From Streptomyces sp. NRRL B-24484 (GTDB taxonomy: Bacteria; Actinomycetota; Actinomycetes; Streptomycetales; Streptomycetaceae), in the NCBI RefSeq assembly GCF_000717715.1, contig NZ_JOAI01000012.1, forward strand, positions 124,001 to 188,000: a stretch of DNA of 64,000 nucleotides, read 5' to 3'. How positions within the stretch are numbered: position 1 is the stretch's first letter; each line of letters starts with the position of its first letter. The notes below the pieces were generated by a model. The model saw only the letters and a list, made by a program, of their open reading frames with translations. It ran no database searches and was not told the DNA's origin. The translations under genes were made by a program, and so were the position numbers. Below are positions 39,940-49,491 of this stretch, piece by piece.

Positions 39940-40674
39940 CTACTGGCCGAACAGGTAGCCGAAGACGGCGTCGCCGACGCGCTTGTCGACGACCTCCGCC
40001 GCGTTGGCCTCCTCGCGGGCGAACTGCACGGCCTGCTGCAGCCTCTCGACCCGCTGGACGAGTTCGTTGACCCGCCGGGCCGGCAGCGCACCGGAGAACT
40101 TGACGGTCGTCCAGTACCCGACCGCGATGTCCTCGTAGTACACCTCGACCTGGGCCGGGTGCTTCTCGGTGGCCTCCGCCTTCACGTGGTTGCGGGGGAC
40201 CTTCTTCGTCCGGATGGTGCGCACCGGCTCGGTCTTCCACGCGTCGGTGGAGGCGTCCGGCGTCCAGGACTCGGAGGCGTCCAGCACCGGCAGCTTGCGG
40301 ACGAAGGTGTAGAGGTCGGTGAGCTGCTTCTCCAGGAAGAGCAGGTAGGTGACCGGCACGTCGGTCAGCAGCGGCCGGCCGTCGACCACGACGTCCGCGC
40401 GGGCGGCGCAGTTGGCGTGGTCCTTGGTGGCGGTCACGTCGAACAGCCGGGTGAGCGAGGCGGCGGTGTCGCGCAGGATGTCCTCGGCGCGCACCTGCAC
40501 GCGGGTGGACTCCGGCGGGAGCTGCTCGCCCTCCTCGTCCTTGGGCTGGTACGTGCGGGAGATCCCGGCGAGCAGGGCGGGCTTCTGCAGGCCGTGGTGG
40601 GCCGTCGTCAGCTCCTGGAAGGACTTGGACTTGACGCCCTTTTCGACCGCGATGATCTGGTTGAGTTTCGCCAC
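39940..40674 (-). CDS. Conserved actinobacterial protein of unknown function upstream of the permuted tRNA-like genes
   Basis: 244 residues. It begins MAKLNQIIAVEKGVKSK and continues with a helical region (HHGLQKPALLAGISRTYQPK). The basic stretch RTIRTKKVPRNHVKAEATEK suggests nucleic-acid binding, and the C-terminus is predicted helical (RVNELVQRVERLQQAVQFAREE). No signal peptide or membrane segment. I believe it belongs to an uncharacterised family in actinobacteria (possibly DUF7873), from memory. The GTG at 40674 has TAGCCT 7 bases upstream and no ribosome site: leaderless. The two permuted tRNA-like RNAs begin 66 bases past its stop on the same strand, so the three probably form a unit. 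A role in RNA handling is inference. Confidence 0.75.
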   Translation of the reverse strand: MAKLNQIIAVEKGVKSKSFQELTTAHHGLQKPALLAGISRTYQPKDEEGEQLPPESTRVQVRAEDILRDTAASLTRLFDVTATKDHANCAARADVVVDGRPLLTDVPVTYLLFLEKQLTDLYTFVRKLPVLDASESWTPDASTDAWKTEPVRTIRTKKVPRNHVKAEATEKHPAQVEVYYEDIAVGYWTTVKFSGALPARRVNELVQRVERLQQAVQFAREEANAAEVVDKRVGDAVFGYLFGQ

Positions 40675-40770
40675 GGACGGGAGGCTAACAGCGGCCCGTC
40701 CGCTCTGTCGTGCGAATTACCGCGGCCCGGGGACGGGGGTCGGGGGACCGTCCCCGGGCCCGGCGCGGCG

Positions 40771-41649
40771 TCAGCCGTTGATCTGGTAGCTGTCGCCGTA
40801 GACCTTCCACTTCAGCGGGGTGGCGAGGTCGAAGTTGCGGTCCTTGACCCACACCCGCTGGGCGGTGTCGACGCGGCTGGTGTCGGAGTGCGCCTCCTCC
40901 TTCTTCATGACGACCTTGCGGGCGTCCAGGAAGGCGTTGAGGTAGGTGGCCTCGTCACCGCCCTGGGCCGGGGTCTTGGCCTTCTTCATGGCGGCCTTGC
41001 GGATGCCGCCGAAGCTGTCGCCGCTGCTGCCCGGGCCGTGCATCACGATGGCGTCGTAGTAGGCGAACTGGCCGAGCGCCCGCAGGCCGTCGGCCTTGGC
41101 CTGCTGCACGGCCGGGTTGAAGTAGACGCGGTCCCGCTCGTCGTTCTGGGCCTGCTGGAAGACGCCGTCCTTGGCCGCGGTCGCCCAGTCCTTGGTGAAG
41201 GCGGTGCCGAGGCCGCTGTGCGAGTCGGTGCCGTTCACCTTGCGCAGCGCGGGCAGGTACTTGGCCAGGACGTTGCCGGGCTTGAGGTCGGTGTAGTGCT
41301 CGACCAGGTCCAGCATGTCGCCGGTGCCGGAGCAGAAGCCGATGATGCCGGCCGTGTAGCCGCGGCCGTCGCCGATGTCCTCGATGTACTTGTACTGGGC
41401 CTTCCAGTCCAGCGAGGAGTTCTCCGCGCTGGAGACGATCTGCATCGCGATGTCCTTCTTGTGGGCGTCGTCCAGGCCGACCGACGCGGCACTGACCACG
41501 GACGCGCCGGCGCCGTCGGCGCCGATCGTCACGGTGGCGACGGTCAGCGGGACGGCGGCGAGCAGCACGGCGAGTGCGGTGCGGCCGGCCCGGCTGCGGG
41601 CCCGGTGGGAACGGACGTCGGTGCGGGCGGTGCGGGACTGTGCAGGCAT
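40771..41649 (-). CDS. csnA: Secreted chitosanase, glycoside hydrolase family 46
   Basis: 292 residues. The signal peptide of about 45 residues has a basic Arg-rich start and hydrophobic core (ALAVLLAAVPLTVATVTIGA). The mature enzyme matches the GH46 chitosanase of Streptomyces N174: catalytic Glu in SSAENSSLDW and Asp in YIEDIGDGRGYT, then GFCSGTGDMLDLV. It cleaves beta-1,4 bonds in chitosan by an inverting mechanism outside the cell. The ATG at 41649 has GGAG upstream. A perfect operator palindrome lies 56 bases upstream. Confidence 0.96.
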   Translation of the reverse strand: MPAQSRTARTDVRSHRARSRAGRTALAVLLAAVPLTVATVTIGADGAGASVVSAASVGLDDAHKKDIAMQIVSSAENSSLDWKAQYKYIEDIGDGRGYTAGIIGFCSGTGDMLDLVEHYTDLKPGNVLAKYLPALRKVNGTDSHSGLGTAFTKDWATAAKDGVFQQAQNDERDRVYFNPAVQQAKADGLRALGQFAYYDAIVMHGPGSSGDSFGGIRKAAMKKAKTPAQGGDEATYLNAFLDARKVVMKKEEAHSDTSRVDTAQRVWVKDRNFDLATPLKWKVYGDSYQING

Positions 41650-41704
41650 CTGGTGCTCCGTCGGTCGACTCGCGCGCAGGCATGGGGATGCCCGGGGCGC
41701 TCCG

Positions 41705-41723
41705 GTTAGGAAACTTTCCTAAC
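41705..41723. promoter_or_regulatory. CsnR-type operator
   Basis: GTTAGGAAACTTTCCTAAC is a perfect 19-base palindrome in the chitosanase promoter. Such palindromes before Streptomyces chitosanase genes are bound by the ROK-family repressor CsnR, released by glucosamine oligomers. No csnR gene is in this window. Confidence 0.75.
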
Positions 41724-41852
41724 AGGGATTGAAGCGGCCATGGCATTCAACCCGCAAGAGGGCCGGACCAACCTGCACGCAGCCTTAAGGCCCACCTAAC
41801 GTTCGCCAACTCGCCGTGCCCGCAAGGCGACCGGTGACCCCGGCCGGAAACG

Positions 41853-41899
41853 CCGACGGGCCCCGCCCCGGACGCGGAGTCCGGAACGGGGCCCGTCGG
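41853..41899 (-). terminator. pheST terminator
   Basis: A perfect 13-bp stem (41853-41865 with 41887-41899) just after the pheT stop. Confidence 0.75.
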
Positions 41900-41909
41900 G
41901 CCGGGGGCG

Positions 41910-44423
41910 TCAGACGCCGCGCAGCACCGCGCCGGTGCGCTCGGCCGCGGCCGCGACGGCCGACTCACGGGCGGCCGAGGCCTCGTCCGCGGTCAGCGTG
42001 CGGTCGGCCGCGCGGAAGCGCAGCGTGTACGCCAGCGACTTCTTGCCCTCGCCGGCCTGCTCGCCGGTGAAGACGTCGAACAGCCGGACCGACTCCAGCA
42101 GGGCGCCGGCGCCCTCGCGCAGCGCGGCCTCGACCTCGGCGGCCGGCACCCCGCCGTCCACGATCAGCGCGACGTCCTGGGTGGCCACCGGGTAGGCGGA
42201 CACGGCCGGGCCGCTCACCTGCTGCACGCCGTCGGCGAGCAGCAGGTCCAGGTCGATCTCCATCGCGCTGGTGCGCTCGGGCAGGTGCAGCGCCTTGACG
42301 ACGCGCGGGTGCAGCTCACCGGCGTGGCCGACCACCCGGTCGCCCACCAGCAGCTCGGCGCAGCGGCCGGGGTGCCAGGGGGCGCGCTGCGCCTGCCGGA
42401 CGGTCAGCTCCAGGTTGGCCGCGCGGGCGACGGCGCGGGCCGCCTCGACCGCGTCCGCCCAGCCGGACGGCACGCCCTTGCTCCACCAGCCGGACGGCTG
42501 GCGCTCGCCGGCCAGCGCGACGGCGACCCGGCGCGGCTGGTCCGGCAGCGCGGCGTTGAGCTCGGCGAGCTCCTGCTCGGTCGGCCGGCGCTCCACCGAG
42601 AGCCGCGGCGCGACCTTGAGCTCGGCCTTCGGCAGGAAGACCGTGCCGGTCTCGAACAGCGCCAGGTCGGTGTTGCCGCGGCCGACGTTGCGGCGCAGCG
42701 CGCCGAGCAGGCCCGGCAGCAGCGTGGTGCGCAGCGCCGGCTCCTCGTCGTTGAGCGGGTTGACCAGCTTGACGGTGCGGCGGCGCTCGTCGTCCTTCTC
42801 CAGGCCGAGCCCGTCGAACGCGGCCTCGCCGATGAACGGGTAGGCGTTGATCTCGACGTAGCCGGCACCGGCCAGCGCCACGCCCACCCGGCGGTGGAAG
42901 CGCTGCGCCTCGGTCAGACCGCGGCCCGGCGGCACGTTGGGCATCCGGGCGGGCACGTTGTCGTAGCCCTCCAGCCGGATGACCTCCTCCGCGAGGTCGT
43001 ACGGGTCGGTGAGGTCGGGGCGCCAGCTCGGCGGGGTGACCTCCAGGACGTCGGCGCCGACCACGGTGCAGCCGATCTCCTGCAGGCGGCGGGTGACGGT
43101 CTCGCGGCCGTACCCGGTGCCCGCCACCCGGTCCGGGAGGTCCGCGGCGATGGCGATGGTGCGCACCGGGCGCGGGGCCGCGATGTCGGTGACACCGGCC
43201 TCGGCGGTGCCGCCGGCGATCAGCACCAGCAGGTCGACGGCGCGCTGCGCGGCGGCGCGGGCGGCCTCCGGGTCGACGCCGCGCTCGAAGCGCTTGGACG
43301 CCTCGGAGGGCAGCTTGTGGCGCTTGGCGGTGCGGGCCACGCTGATCGGGTCGAAGTGGGCGGCCTCGATGACGACCTCGGTGGAGCCGGCGACCTCGCC
43401 GGTCTCCGGGTCGAGGACGGGGTCGAGGATCTCGGTGGTGGCGCCGCCCATGACGCCGGCCAGGCCGATCGGGCCGGAGTCGTCGCAGATCAGCAGGTCC
43501 TCGGCGGACAGCTTGCGCTTGACGCCGTCCAGCGTGGTGAGGGTCTCGCCCTCCTCCGCGCGGCGGACCAGGATCGCGCCCCGGACGCGGTTCCGGTCGT
43601 AGGCGTGCAGCGGCTGGCCGACCTCGAGCATCACGTAGTTGGTGATGTCGACGGTCAGCGAGATCGGGCGGATGCCCGACTTCTGCAGGCGGCGCTGCAG
43701 CCAGATCGGCGACTTCGCGGCCGGCTCGACACCGGTGACGGTGCGGGCGACGAAGCGGTCGCAGCCGGCCGGGTCGGCGACCTTGACCGGGTAGCCGAAG
43801 GCGTTGGCCGGGGGCACGTCGAGCAGCGCCGGGTCGGCCAGCGGCAGGCCGTACGCGGCGGCGGCCTCGCGGGCGACGCCGCGCATGGACAGGCAGTAGC
43901 CGCGGTCCGGGGTGACGGCGATGTCGAGCACCTCGTCGACCAGCTGCAGCAGCTCGATCGCGTCGGTGCCGGGCTCCAGGTGCGACTCCAGCACCAGGAT
44001 GCCGTTGTGGTCGTCGCCCATGCCGAGCTCGCGGGCGGAGCAGATCATGCCGGCCGAGGTGTGGCCGTAGGTCTGCCGGGCGGCGATCGGGAAGGGACCG
44101 GGCAGCACGGCGCCCGGGAGCACCACGACGACCTTGTCGCCGACCCGGAAGTTGGTCGCACCGCAGACGATCTCCTGCGGCTCGCCGGTGCCGTTCGCGT
44201 CGCCCACGTTGACGAAGCAGTGCCGGATCGGCTTCTTGAAGCCGGACAGCTCCTCGACGGAGAGCACCTCGCCGACCACCAGCGGGCCCTTGAGGTCGCC
44301 GCCGAGCTGCTCGACGGTCTCGACCTCCAGGCCCGCCCGGACGAGCCGGGCCGCCACGTCGCGGCCGGTCTCGCCCGCCGGCAGGTCGACGTACTCGCGC
44401 AGCCAGGAAAGCGGGACGCGCAT
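41910..44423 (-). CDS. pheT: Phenylalanine-tRNA ligase beta subunit
   Basis: 837 residues, full length. The N-terminal tRNA-binding (EMAP-like) domain is followed by the B3/B4 editing domain, B5, the aminoacyl-synthetase-like core and the C-terminal anticodon-binding FDX-ACB domain ([20 protein letters not shown]). With PheS it forms the alpha2-beta2 enzyme that charges tRNA-Phe. The ATG at 44423 overlaps the pheS stop as TGATG. Confidence 0.96.
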   Translation of the reverse strand: MRVPLSWLREYVDLPAGETGRDVAARLVRAGLEVETVEQLGGDLKGPLVVGEVLSVEELSGFKKPIRHCFVNVGDANGTGEPQEIVCGATNFRVGDKVVVVLPGAVLPGPFPIAARQTYGHTSAGMICSARELGMGDDHNGILVLESHLEPGTDAIELLQLVDEVLDIAVTPDRGYCLSMRGVAREAAAAYGLPLADPALLDVPPANAFGYPVKVADPAGCDRFVARTVTGVEPAAKSPIWLQRRLQKSGIRPISLTVDITNYVMLEVGQPLHAYDRNRVRGAILVRRAEEGETLTTLDGVKRKLSAEDLLICDDSGPIGLAGVMGGATTEILDPVLDPETGEVAGSTEVVIEAAHFDPISVARTAKRHKLPSEASKRFERGVDPEAARAAAQRAVDLLVLIAGGTAEAGVTDIAAPRPVRTIAIAADLPDRVAGTGYGRETVTRRLQEIGCTVVGADVLEVTPPSWRPDLTDPYDLAEEVIRLEGYDNVPARMPNVPPGRGLTEAQRFHRRVGVALAGAGYVEINAYPFIGEAAFDGLGLEKDDERRRTVKLVNPLNDEEPALRTTLLPGLLGALRRNVGRGNTDLALFETGTVFLPKAELKVAPRLSVERRPTEQELAELNAALPDQPRRVAVALAGERQPSGWWSKGVPSGWADAVEAARAVARAANLELTVRQAQRAPWHPGRCAELLVGDRVVGHAGELHPRVVKALHLPERTSAMEIDLDLLLADGVQQVSGPAVSAYPVATQDVALIVDGGVPAAEVEAALREGAGALLESVRLFDVFTGEQAGEGKKSLAYTLRFRAADRTLTADEASAARESAVAAAAERTGAVLRGV

Positions 44424-45544
44424 CAGATCTCCATCCCGAACGGGAGGGTGAAGCGGACGTCACCCTCGACCATGTCGCGCATGTCGGCGACGTTGTGGCG
44501 GTTCATCAGGATTCGCTCCAGGCCGAGACCGAAGGCGAACCCGCTGTAGCGGTTGGGGTCGACACCGGCGGCGACCAGCACCCGCGGGTTGACGACACCG
44601 CAGCCGCCGAGCTCGATCCAGCCCTCGGAGGAGCAGGTGCGGCAGGGGCGGTCCGGGTTGCCGACGCTCTCACCGCGGCAGACGAAGCACTGCAGGTCCA
44701 CCTCGGCGCTCGGCTCGGTGAACGGGAAGTACGAGGGGCGCCAGCGCAGTTCGAGGTGGCCGCCGATCAGCTTCTCGACCAGCACCTCGATGGTGCCCTT
44801 GAGGTCGGCGAAGGTGATGCCCTCGTCCACCGCGAGGCCCTCGACCTGGCGGAAGACCGGGGTGTGCGTGGCGTCCAGCTCGTCGGTGCGGTACACCCGG
44901 CCGGGGCTCACCGCGTACAGCGGCGGCTGGCGGTCGAGCATGGTGCGGATCTGCACCGGGGAGGTCTGGGTGCGCAGCACCACGCCGGAGTCGGCGGAGC
45001 CGTCCGGGGCCTGCACGAAGAAGGTGTCCTGCATGGAACGGGCCGGGTGGTCCGGGTGCAGGTTGAGGGCGTCGAAGTTCAGCCACTCCGCCTCGACCTC
45101 CGGGCCGGAGGCGACCTCGTAGCCCATGGCCACGAAGGTGTCCTCGATGCGCTCGGCCATGGTGGTCAGCGGGTGCCGGGCGCCGCGCGGTGCGCGGTCG
45201 TACGGCAGGGTGACGTCCACCGCCTCCTCGACCAGCACGCGGGCGTCCCGCTCCGCCTCCAGCTCGGTCTGGCGGCGCGCCAGGGCCTGGTTGACGGCCC
45301 CGCGGGCCTGGCCGATCAGCTTGCCGGCCGCCGCCTTGGCGTGCGGCGGCAGGGCGCCGATCTCACGGTTGGCGAGCGCGAGCGGCGAACGGTCGCCGGT
45401 GTGGGCGACCTTGGCCTGCTTCAGCGCGTCGAGGTCGGCGGCGGCGGCGAACGCGGCGATCGCCTCGTCCCGGGCCTGCTCCACCACCTCGGGCTTGAGG
45501 GCCTCGACCTCGACCGGGTCGTACGACTTGTTGGGTGCCGACAT
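44423..45544 (-). CDS. pheS: Phenylalanine-tRNA ligase alpha subunit
   Basis: 373 residues. The N-terminal coiled coil binds tRNA. The class II core has motif 2 in [14 protein letters not shown] and motif 3 in [13 protein letters not shown]. The Cys-containing CFVCRG and CRTCSSEGW resemble a zinc-binding pattern seen in some PheS. The ATG at 45544 has GGAAAG about 7 bases upstream. The 233-base region upstream holds a TACACT -10-like element; no T-box or leader peptide is clear. Confidence 0.96.
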   Translation of the reverse strand: MSAPNKSYDPVEVEALKPEVVEQARDEAIAAFAAAADLDALKQAKVAHTGDRSPLALANREIGALPPHAKAAAGKLIGQARGAVNQALARRQTELEAERDARVLVEEAVDVTLPYDRAPRGARHPLTTMAERIEDTFVAMGYEVASGPEVEAEWLNFDALNLHPDHPARSMQDTFFVQAPDGSADSGVVLRTQTSPVQIRTMLDRQPPLYAVSPGRVYRTDELDATHTPVFRQVEGLAVDEGITFADLKGTIEVLVEKLIGGHLELRWRPSYFPFTEPSAEVDLQCFVCRGESVGNPDRPCRTCSSEGWIELGGCGVVNPRVLVAAGVDPNRYSGFAFGLGLERILMNRHNVADMRDMVEGDVRFTLPFGMEI

Positions 45545-45777
45545 CTCTATCTTTCCCGTGCTCCTGCTCGTGAAGTGGATGGCTCGCCCTTGCGCTACGC
45601 CCGGCGTGGCCGGAACACGGGCGGCCCCTGACCGGTGCCGGGAGCTGACCGGGAGGGGTGTCCGCGGCACGGCCGCGCAGGGCGTCCCACAACGCCAAAG
45701 GTCGAGTGTAGTCGCAGCACGCCGACGGCCGGTTCGCCGTCCGTGGCCGTGCGCGCGAGGAGCCCGCCGGGCGCGGA

Positions 45778-46881
45778 CTACAGCATGAAGTCCGGCACGC
45801 CCGCGGGCAGGATAAATCGGAACCGGGCGCCGCCCGAGGGGGCCCGGCTGATCCGGATGACGCCGCCGTGCGCCTCCACGATGCCCTTGACGATGTAGAG
45901 GCCGAGACCGGTGCCGCCGCGCTTGGAGCCGCGCCAGAACCGGGTGAAGACGCGCGGCATCGACTCCTCGGGGATGCCGCTGCCTTCGTCGCTCACGGTG
46001 ACCGCTGTCCCTTCCACCGTCCTCGGCGGGGTGCCCGGATGCTGCCGGCCGGCCGCCTCGACGATCTCGACGGCGGGGGCCACCTCGATGGTGACAGTCC
46101 CCTCGCCGTGCCGCACGGCATTTTCCAGCAGGTTGGCCAGCACCTGGTCGATCTTGTCCGGGTCGCCCCACTGCTGGCGCAGGCCGTCGGCGATCCGGAT
46201 GTCGAAGCGCTCGGCCGGGATGCCGGCCGCCACCTTGCCGTCCACGTGCCGGCGGACGGCCGCCGCCAGGTCGACCACCTGCTTGCGGATCTCCAGCCGG
46301 CCCGCGTCGATCCGGGAGATGTCGAGCAGCTCGGCGATCAGCCGGGTGACCCGGTCGGCGTCGGCGTCGACGGTCTCCAGCATCACCCGCTTCTGCCCGT
46401 CGTTGAACCGCTCCCACTTGGCCAGCAGGGTCGCCGTGAACCCCTTGACGCTGGTCAGCGGCGAGCGCAGCTCGTGCGCGACGGTGGCGATCAGCTCGGC
46501 GTGGCTGCGCTCGGTGCGCCGCCTCGCCTCGGTGCCGCGCAGCGCGACCACCACCCGCTGCACCGGGCCGCCGGGCCGCTCCCGCACGTACCGGGCGGAG
46601 ACGAGCACCTCGCAGCCGCCGGGCAGCAGCAGGTTCCGCTCGGGCTGGCCGGTGCGCACCGCGAGACCGCCGTACGGGTCGGTGAGCTTCCACCAGCGGC
46701 GGCCGTCGAGGTCCTCCAGCGGCAGGGCGTCCTCCAGCGCGGTGCCGAGCACCGCGTCGGGGCGGCGCCCGGTGAGCCGGGCCGCGGCCCGGTTGAAGCA
46801 GACCACCCGGCCGTCGCCGTCCGCGACGACCAGGCCGTCGGGCAGGTCGTCCGGGTCCAGCTCCGCCCCGCTGCCGACCAT
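45778..46881 (-). CDS. Soluble PAS-domain sensor histidine kinase
   Basis: 367 residues without membrane segments. The N-terminal PAS fold (PDGLVVADGDGRVVCFN, AARLTGRRPDAVLG) is followed by HisKA with phospho-His in ATVAHELRSPLTSVKGF, then the ATPase domain: N box NLLENAVRHG, G1 DEGSGIP, G2 GTGLGLYIVKG. No response regulator lies adjacent, so it is an orphan kinase here. The ATG at 46881 has GGGGAGG 7-8 bases upstream. It reads in the same direction as pheS, about 230 bases before it. Confidence 0.92.
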   Translation of the reverse strand: MVGSGAELDPDDLPDGLVVADGDGRVVCFNRAAARLTGRRPDAVLGTALEDALPLEDLDGRRWWKLTDPYGGLAVRTGQPERNLLLPGGCEVLVSARYVRERPGGPVQRVVVALRGTEARRRTERSHAELIATVAHELRSPLTSVKGFTATLLAKWERFNDGQKRVMLETVDADADRVTRLIAELLDISRIDAGRLEIRKQVVDLAAAVRRHVDGKVAAGIPAERFDIRIADGLRQQWGDPDKIDQVLANLLENAVRHGEGTVTIEVAPAVEIVEAAGRQHPGTPPRTVEGTAVTVSDEGSGIPEESMPRVFTRFWRGSKRGGTGLGLYIVKGIVEAHGGVIRISRAPSGGARFRFILPAGVPDFML

Positions 46882-46928
46882 GGGTGTCCTCCCCTGACCC
46901 ACCACCGTGCTCCCCGCCGAGGCCGACC

Positions 46929-47804
46929 CTAGCGCTCCTGCGGCCGTGTGCGACACCCTCCGGGCGAGCGCTGCGCACGGGCCGAGGCGTAGAGGCACAC
47001 GGCGGCGGCCGTGGCCAGGTTGAGGCTCTCGGCGTGTCCGTGGATGGGCACGCGCACCACCTCGTCGGCGAGTGCGCGGGTCTCCTCCGGCAGACCCCAG
47101 GCCTCGTTGCCGAACACCCAGGCGACCGGCGCACCGAGGGTGCCCTCGTCGAGCTCCTGGTCGAGGTCGCGCTCGCCCGCGCCGTCCGCCGCCAGCACCC
47201 GCACGCCGGCCGCACGCAGCCGGGCGACGGCCTCCTCGATCGGCACCCCGGTGGCGAACGGCAGGTGGAAGAGGCTGCCCACCGAGGCGCGGACGGCCTT
47301 CGGGTTGTACAGGTCCACCGAGGCGTCGGTCAGCACCACGGCCTCCGCACCGGCGGCGTCGGCCGTCCTCAGCACGGTGCCGGCGTTGCCGGGGTCGCGG
47401 ACGTGCGCGAGCACCGCGACCAGCCGCGGCCGGGACTTCAGCACCTCCTCGAAGGGGGTGTCGATGAAGCGGCACAGCGCGACGATGCCCTGCGGGGTGA
47501 CGGTGTCACAGATCTCCGCGATCACCTCCTCGGTGGCGGTGATCAGCGGCAGCCCGGCCGCGCGGGCGGCGTCCGCGATGTCGGCGTGCCGCTCCAGCGC
47601 CTGCGGGGTGAGGTAGACCTCGACCACCGCGTGCTCGGCCGAACCCGGCAGCCGCCCGTACGCCACCGCCTCGCGGACGGCCTGCGGGCCCTCGGCCAGG
47701 AAGCGGCGGTCCTTGCCGCGCTGGTTCCGCTTGGCCAGCCGACGTGCGGCGACGACGCGCGGGGAGCGCAGTGAGGTGAGCAGGGGGGTGTCGGTGCTCT
47801 GCAT
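46929..47804 (-). CDS. TrmH/SpoU-family rRNA 2'-O-methyltransferase
   Basis: About 291 residues. The N-terminal substrate-binding domain (RRFLAEGPQAVREA) precedes the SPOUT domain, which has HVRDPGNAGTVLRTADAAG, VFGNEAWGLPEE and SLNLATAAAVCLY. Probably acts on 23S rRNA (RlmB-like). The ATG at 47804 gives the family-typical MQSTDTPLLTSLRSPRV start. It is downstream of rplT but behind a strong terminator. Confidence 0.9.
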   Translation of the reverse strand: MQSTDTPLLTSLRSPRVVAARRLAKRNQRGKDRRFLAEGPQAVREAVAYGRLPGSAEHAVVEVYLTPQALERHADIADAARAAGLPLITATEEVIAEICDTVTPQGIVALCRFIDTPFEEVLKSRPRLVAVLAHVRDPGNAGTVLRTADAAGAEAVVLTDASVDLYNPKAVRASVGSLFHLPFATGVPIEEAVARLRAAGVRVLAADGAGERDLDQELDEGTLGAPVAWVFGNEAWGLPEETRALADEVVRVPIHGHAESLNLATAAAVCLYASARAQRSPGGCRTRPQER

Positions 47805-47895
47805 GCTCTCGTTCTCTGAGGACTCTGAGGAGGCGTACTCGGTGCGGAGGCGGGTCGGGCCGGCGCCCGGCGGGCCGCACGGCCCGGAATGCGCG

Positions 47896-47930
47896 TCGGG
47901 CCCGCAGGCGGTGTGAACCTGCGGGCCCGA
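47896..47930 (-). terminator. Terminator of infC-rpmI-rplT
   Basis: A perfect 13-bp stem (47896-47908 with 47918-47930), 30 bases after the rplT stop. Confidence 0.8.
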
Positions 47931-47959
47931 AGAGCTCACCTACTGCGGCATCGCCTGGA

Positions 47960-48343
47960 TCAGGCGGCCTTGGGGGCGTTGACGTCCTCCGGCAGCGCCT
48001 TCTGGGCGACCTCGACCAGCACGGCGAACGCGGCGGCGTCGTTGACGGCCAGGTCGGCGAGCATCTTGCGGTCGATCTCGACGCCCGCGGCCTTCAGGCC
48101 CTGCACGAAGCGGTTGTAGGTCATGCCGTTGGCACGGGCCGCAGCGTTGATGCGCTGGATCCAGAGCTGACGGAAGTCGCCCTTGCGCTTCTTGCGGTCG
48201 TTGAAGTTGTAGACGAGCGAGTGGGTGACCTGCTCCTTGGCCTTGCGGTAAAGGCGGGAGCGCTGGCCGCGGTAACCGCTGGCCCGCTCGAGGATGACCC
48301 GGCGCTTCTTGTGGGCGTTGACTGCCCGCTTGACGCGTGCCAC
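47960..48343 (-). CDS. rplT: 50S ribosomal protein L20
   Basis: 127 residues, full length. [15 protein letters not shown] and [20 protein letters not shown] segments (here [17 protein letters not shown]) are diagnostic. It binds 23S rRNA early in large-subunit assembly. It is the last gene of infC-rpmI-rplT. A small GGACCGC/GCGGTCC hairpin lies in the gap before it (48362-48387). Confidence 0.97.
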   Translation of the reverse strand: MARVKRAVNAHKKRRVILERASGYRGQRSRLYRKAKEQVTHSLVYNFNDRKKRKGDFRQLWIQRINAAARANGMTYNRFVQGLKAAGVEIDRKMLADLAVNDAAAFAVLVEVAQKALPEDVNAPKAA

Positions 48344-48446
48344 TTGATTACTCCTTGGGTTGGACCGCGGATCACTCCTGGCGGTCCGTCAATCGATTGG
48401 GTCGGGAAGGATCAGCCGGTCCCGCGGGGGTGCCGCGGGTGGGCGA

Positions 48447-48641
48447 TCACTTGCCCAGAAGCTTCTTGATCTTCTTGGCGTCGCCGGGGGCCATCTCGGC
48501 GTTGCCGGCCAGCTTGCGGGTCAGCGTGGAGGGCTTGTGCTCCAGGAGGTGGCGACGGCCGGCACGCTCGCGCAGCACCTTCCCGGAGCCAGTGATCTTG
48601 AAGCGCTTGCTGGCGCCGCTGTGCGTCTTCTGCTTCGGCAT
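48447..48641 (-). CDS. rpmI: 50S ribosomal protein L35
   Basis: 64 residues starting [20 protein letters not shown], with [15 protein letters not shown]; both are typical of L35. It lies between infC and rplT in the standard order. It follows the infC stop by 130 bases that contain a strong hairpin. Confidence 0.97.
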   Translation of the reverse strand: MPKQKTHSGASKRFKITGSGKVLRERAGRRHLLEHKPSTLTRKLAGNAEMAPGDAKKIKKLLGK

Positions 48642-48670
48642 GTCGCCGTATCTCCTCGTCGGTCCGCCCC

Positions 48671-48694
48671 GGCCCGCACAGTGCTGTGCGGGCC
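48671..48694 (-). promoter_or_regulatory. Hairpin in the infC-rpmI gap
   Basis: GGCCCGCACAG and its complement separated by two bases form a tight stem. A second GC hairpin (GGCCGGGGC/GCCCCGGCC) lies about 25 bases upstream of it on the transcript. They could stabilise mRNA ends or control rpmI translation; no L20-binding structure was proven. Confidence 0.4.
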
Positions 48695-48771
48695 AGGAGT
48701 GGATTGATCTCCCGGCCGGGGCGGGAGCCCCGGCCGATGTGGCCGTCCGCGCGGGAACCGGGCCTTTCGGC

Positions 48772-49491
48772 TCAGCTCTCCTGCGCGGTGTCGGCCGGCT
48801 GCTCGACCTCGGCGGCGGGCGCGTCCTCGACGTCCTCGACGGCGTCCTCGGCCTCGACGGCGTCGACGGCCTCAACGGCGTCCTCGGCCTCGGCGTCCGC
48901 GGCAGCACCGGGGGTGCGGCCCTGACGCTCGGCCTTGCGGGCGTCCGCGAGGGCACGCGCCTCGGCCATCGCCTCGGTCTTCTTCTTGTGCGGGCCGAGA
49001 ACCATGATCATGTTACGGCCGTCCTGCTTGGCCGAGGACTCCACGAAGCCCAGGTCCTGGACGTCCTCCGCGAGGCGCTGCAGCAGTCGGAAGCCCAGCT
49101 CGGGGCGGGACTGCTCACGACCGCGGAACATGATCGTGATCTTGACCTTGTCGCCCTGCTTGAGGAACCGGACGACGTGACCCTTCTTGGTGTCATAGTC
49201 GTGCGGGTCGATCTTCGGCCGGAGCTTCATCTCCTTGATGACCGTGTGCGCCTGGTTCTTGCGCGCCTCACGGGCCTTCATGGCCGACTCGTACTTGAAC
49301 TTGCCGTAGTCCATGAGCTTGCACACCGGCGGCCGTGCGGTCGCCGCGACCTCGACCAGGTCGAGGTCGTACTCCTGGGCAAGCTCCAGCGCCTTGGCAA
49401 GCGGAACGATGCCGACCTGCTCGCCGCTGGGACCGACGAGTCGCACCTCGGGGACGCGAATCCGGTCGTTGATGCGGGGCTCGGTGCTGAT
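48772..49491 (-). CDS. infC: Translation initiation factor IF-3, AUC start codon
   Basis: 239 residues. IF-3 binds the 30S subunit and checks the start codon. Both domains are present ([36 protein letters not shown]). The start is ATC at 49491: it gives the conserved [17 protein letters not shown]-terminus, AGGAGG sits 4 bases upstream, and an in-frame TGA 24-26 bases further upstream excludes any earlier ATG or GTG. The next GTG (49446) would remove conserved residues. The acidic Ala/Glu/Asp-rich C-terminal tail is an actinobacterial trait. Rare start codons in infC permit IF-3 to control its own synthesis. Confidence 0.95.
   Translation of the reverse strand: MSTEPRINDRIRVPEVRLVGPSGEQVGIVPLAKALELAQEYDLDLVEVAATARPPVCKLMDYGKFKYESAMKAREARKNQAHTVIKEMKLRPKIDPHDYDTKKGHVVRFLKQGDKVKITIMFRGREQSRPELGFRLLQRLAEDVQDLGFVESSAKQDGRNMIMVLGPHKKKTEAMAEARALADARKAERQGRTPGAAADAEAEDAVEAVDAVEAEDAVEDVEDAPAAEVEQPADTAQES

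Noticed and set aside
45545..45777. T-box or leader peptide before pheST
   Set aside because: I saw neither a T-box core nor a Phe-rich short ORF in this gap.
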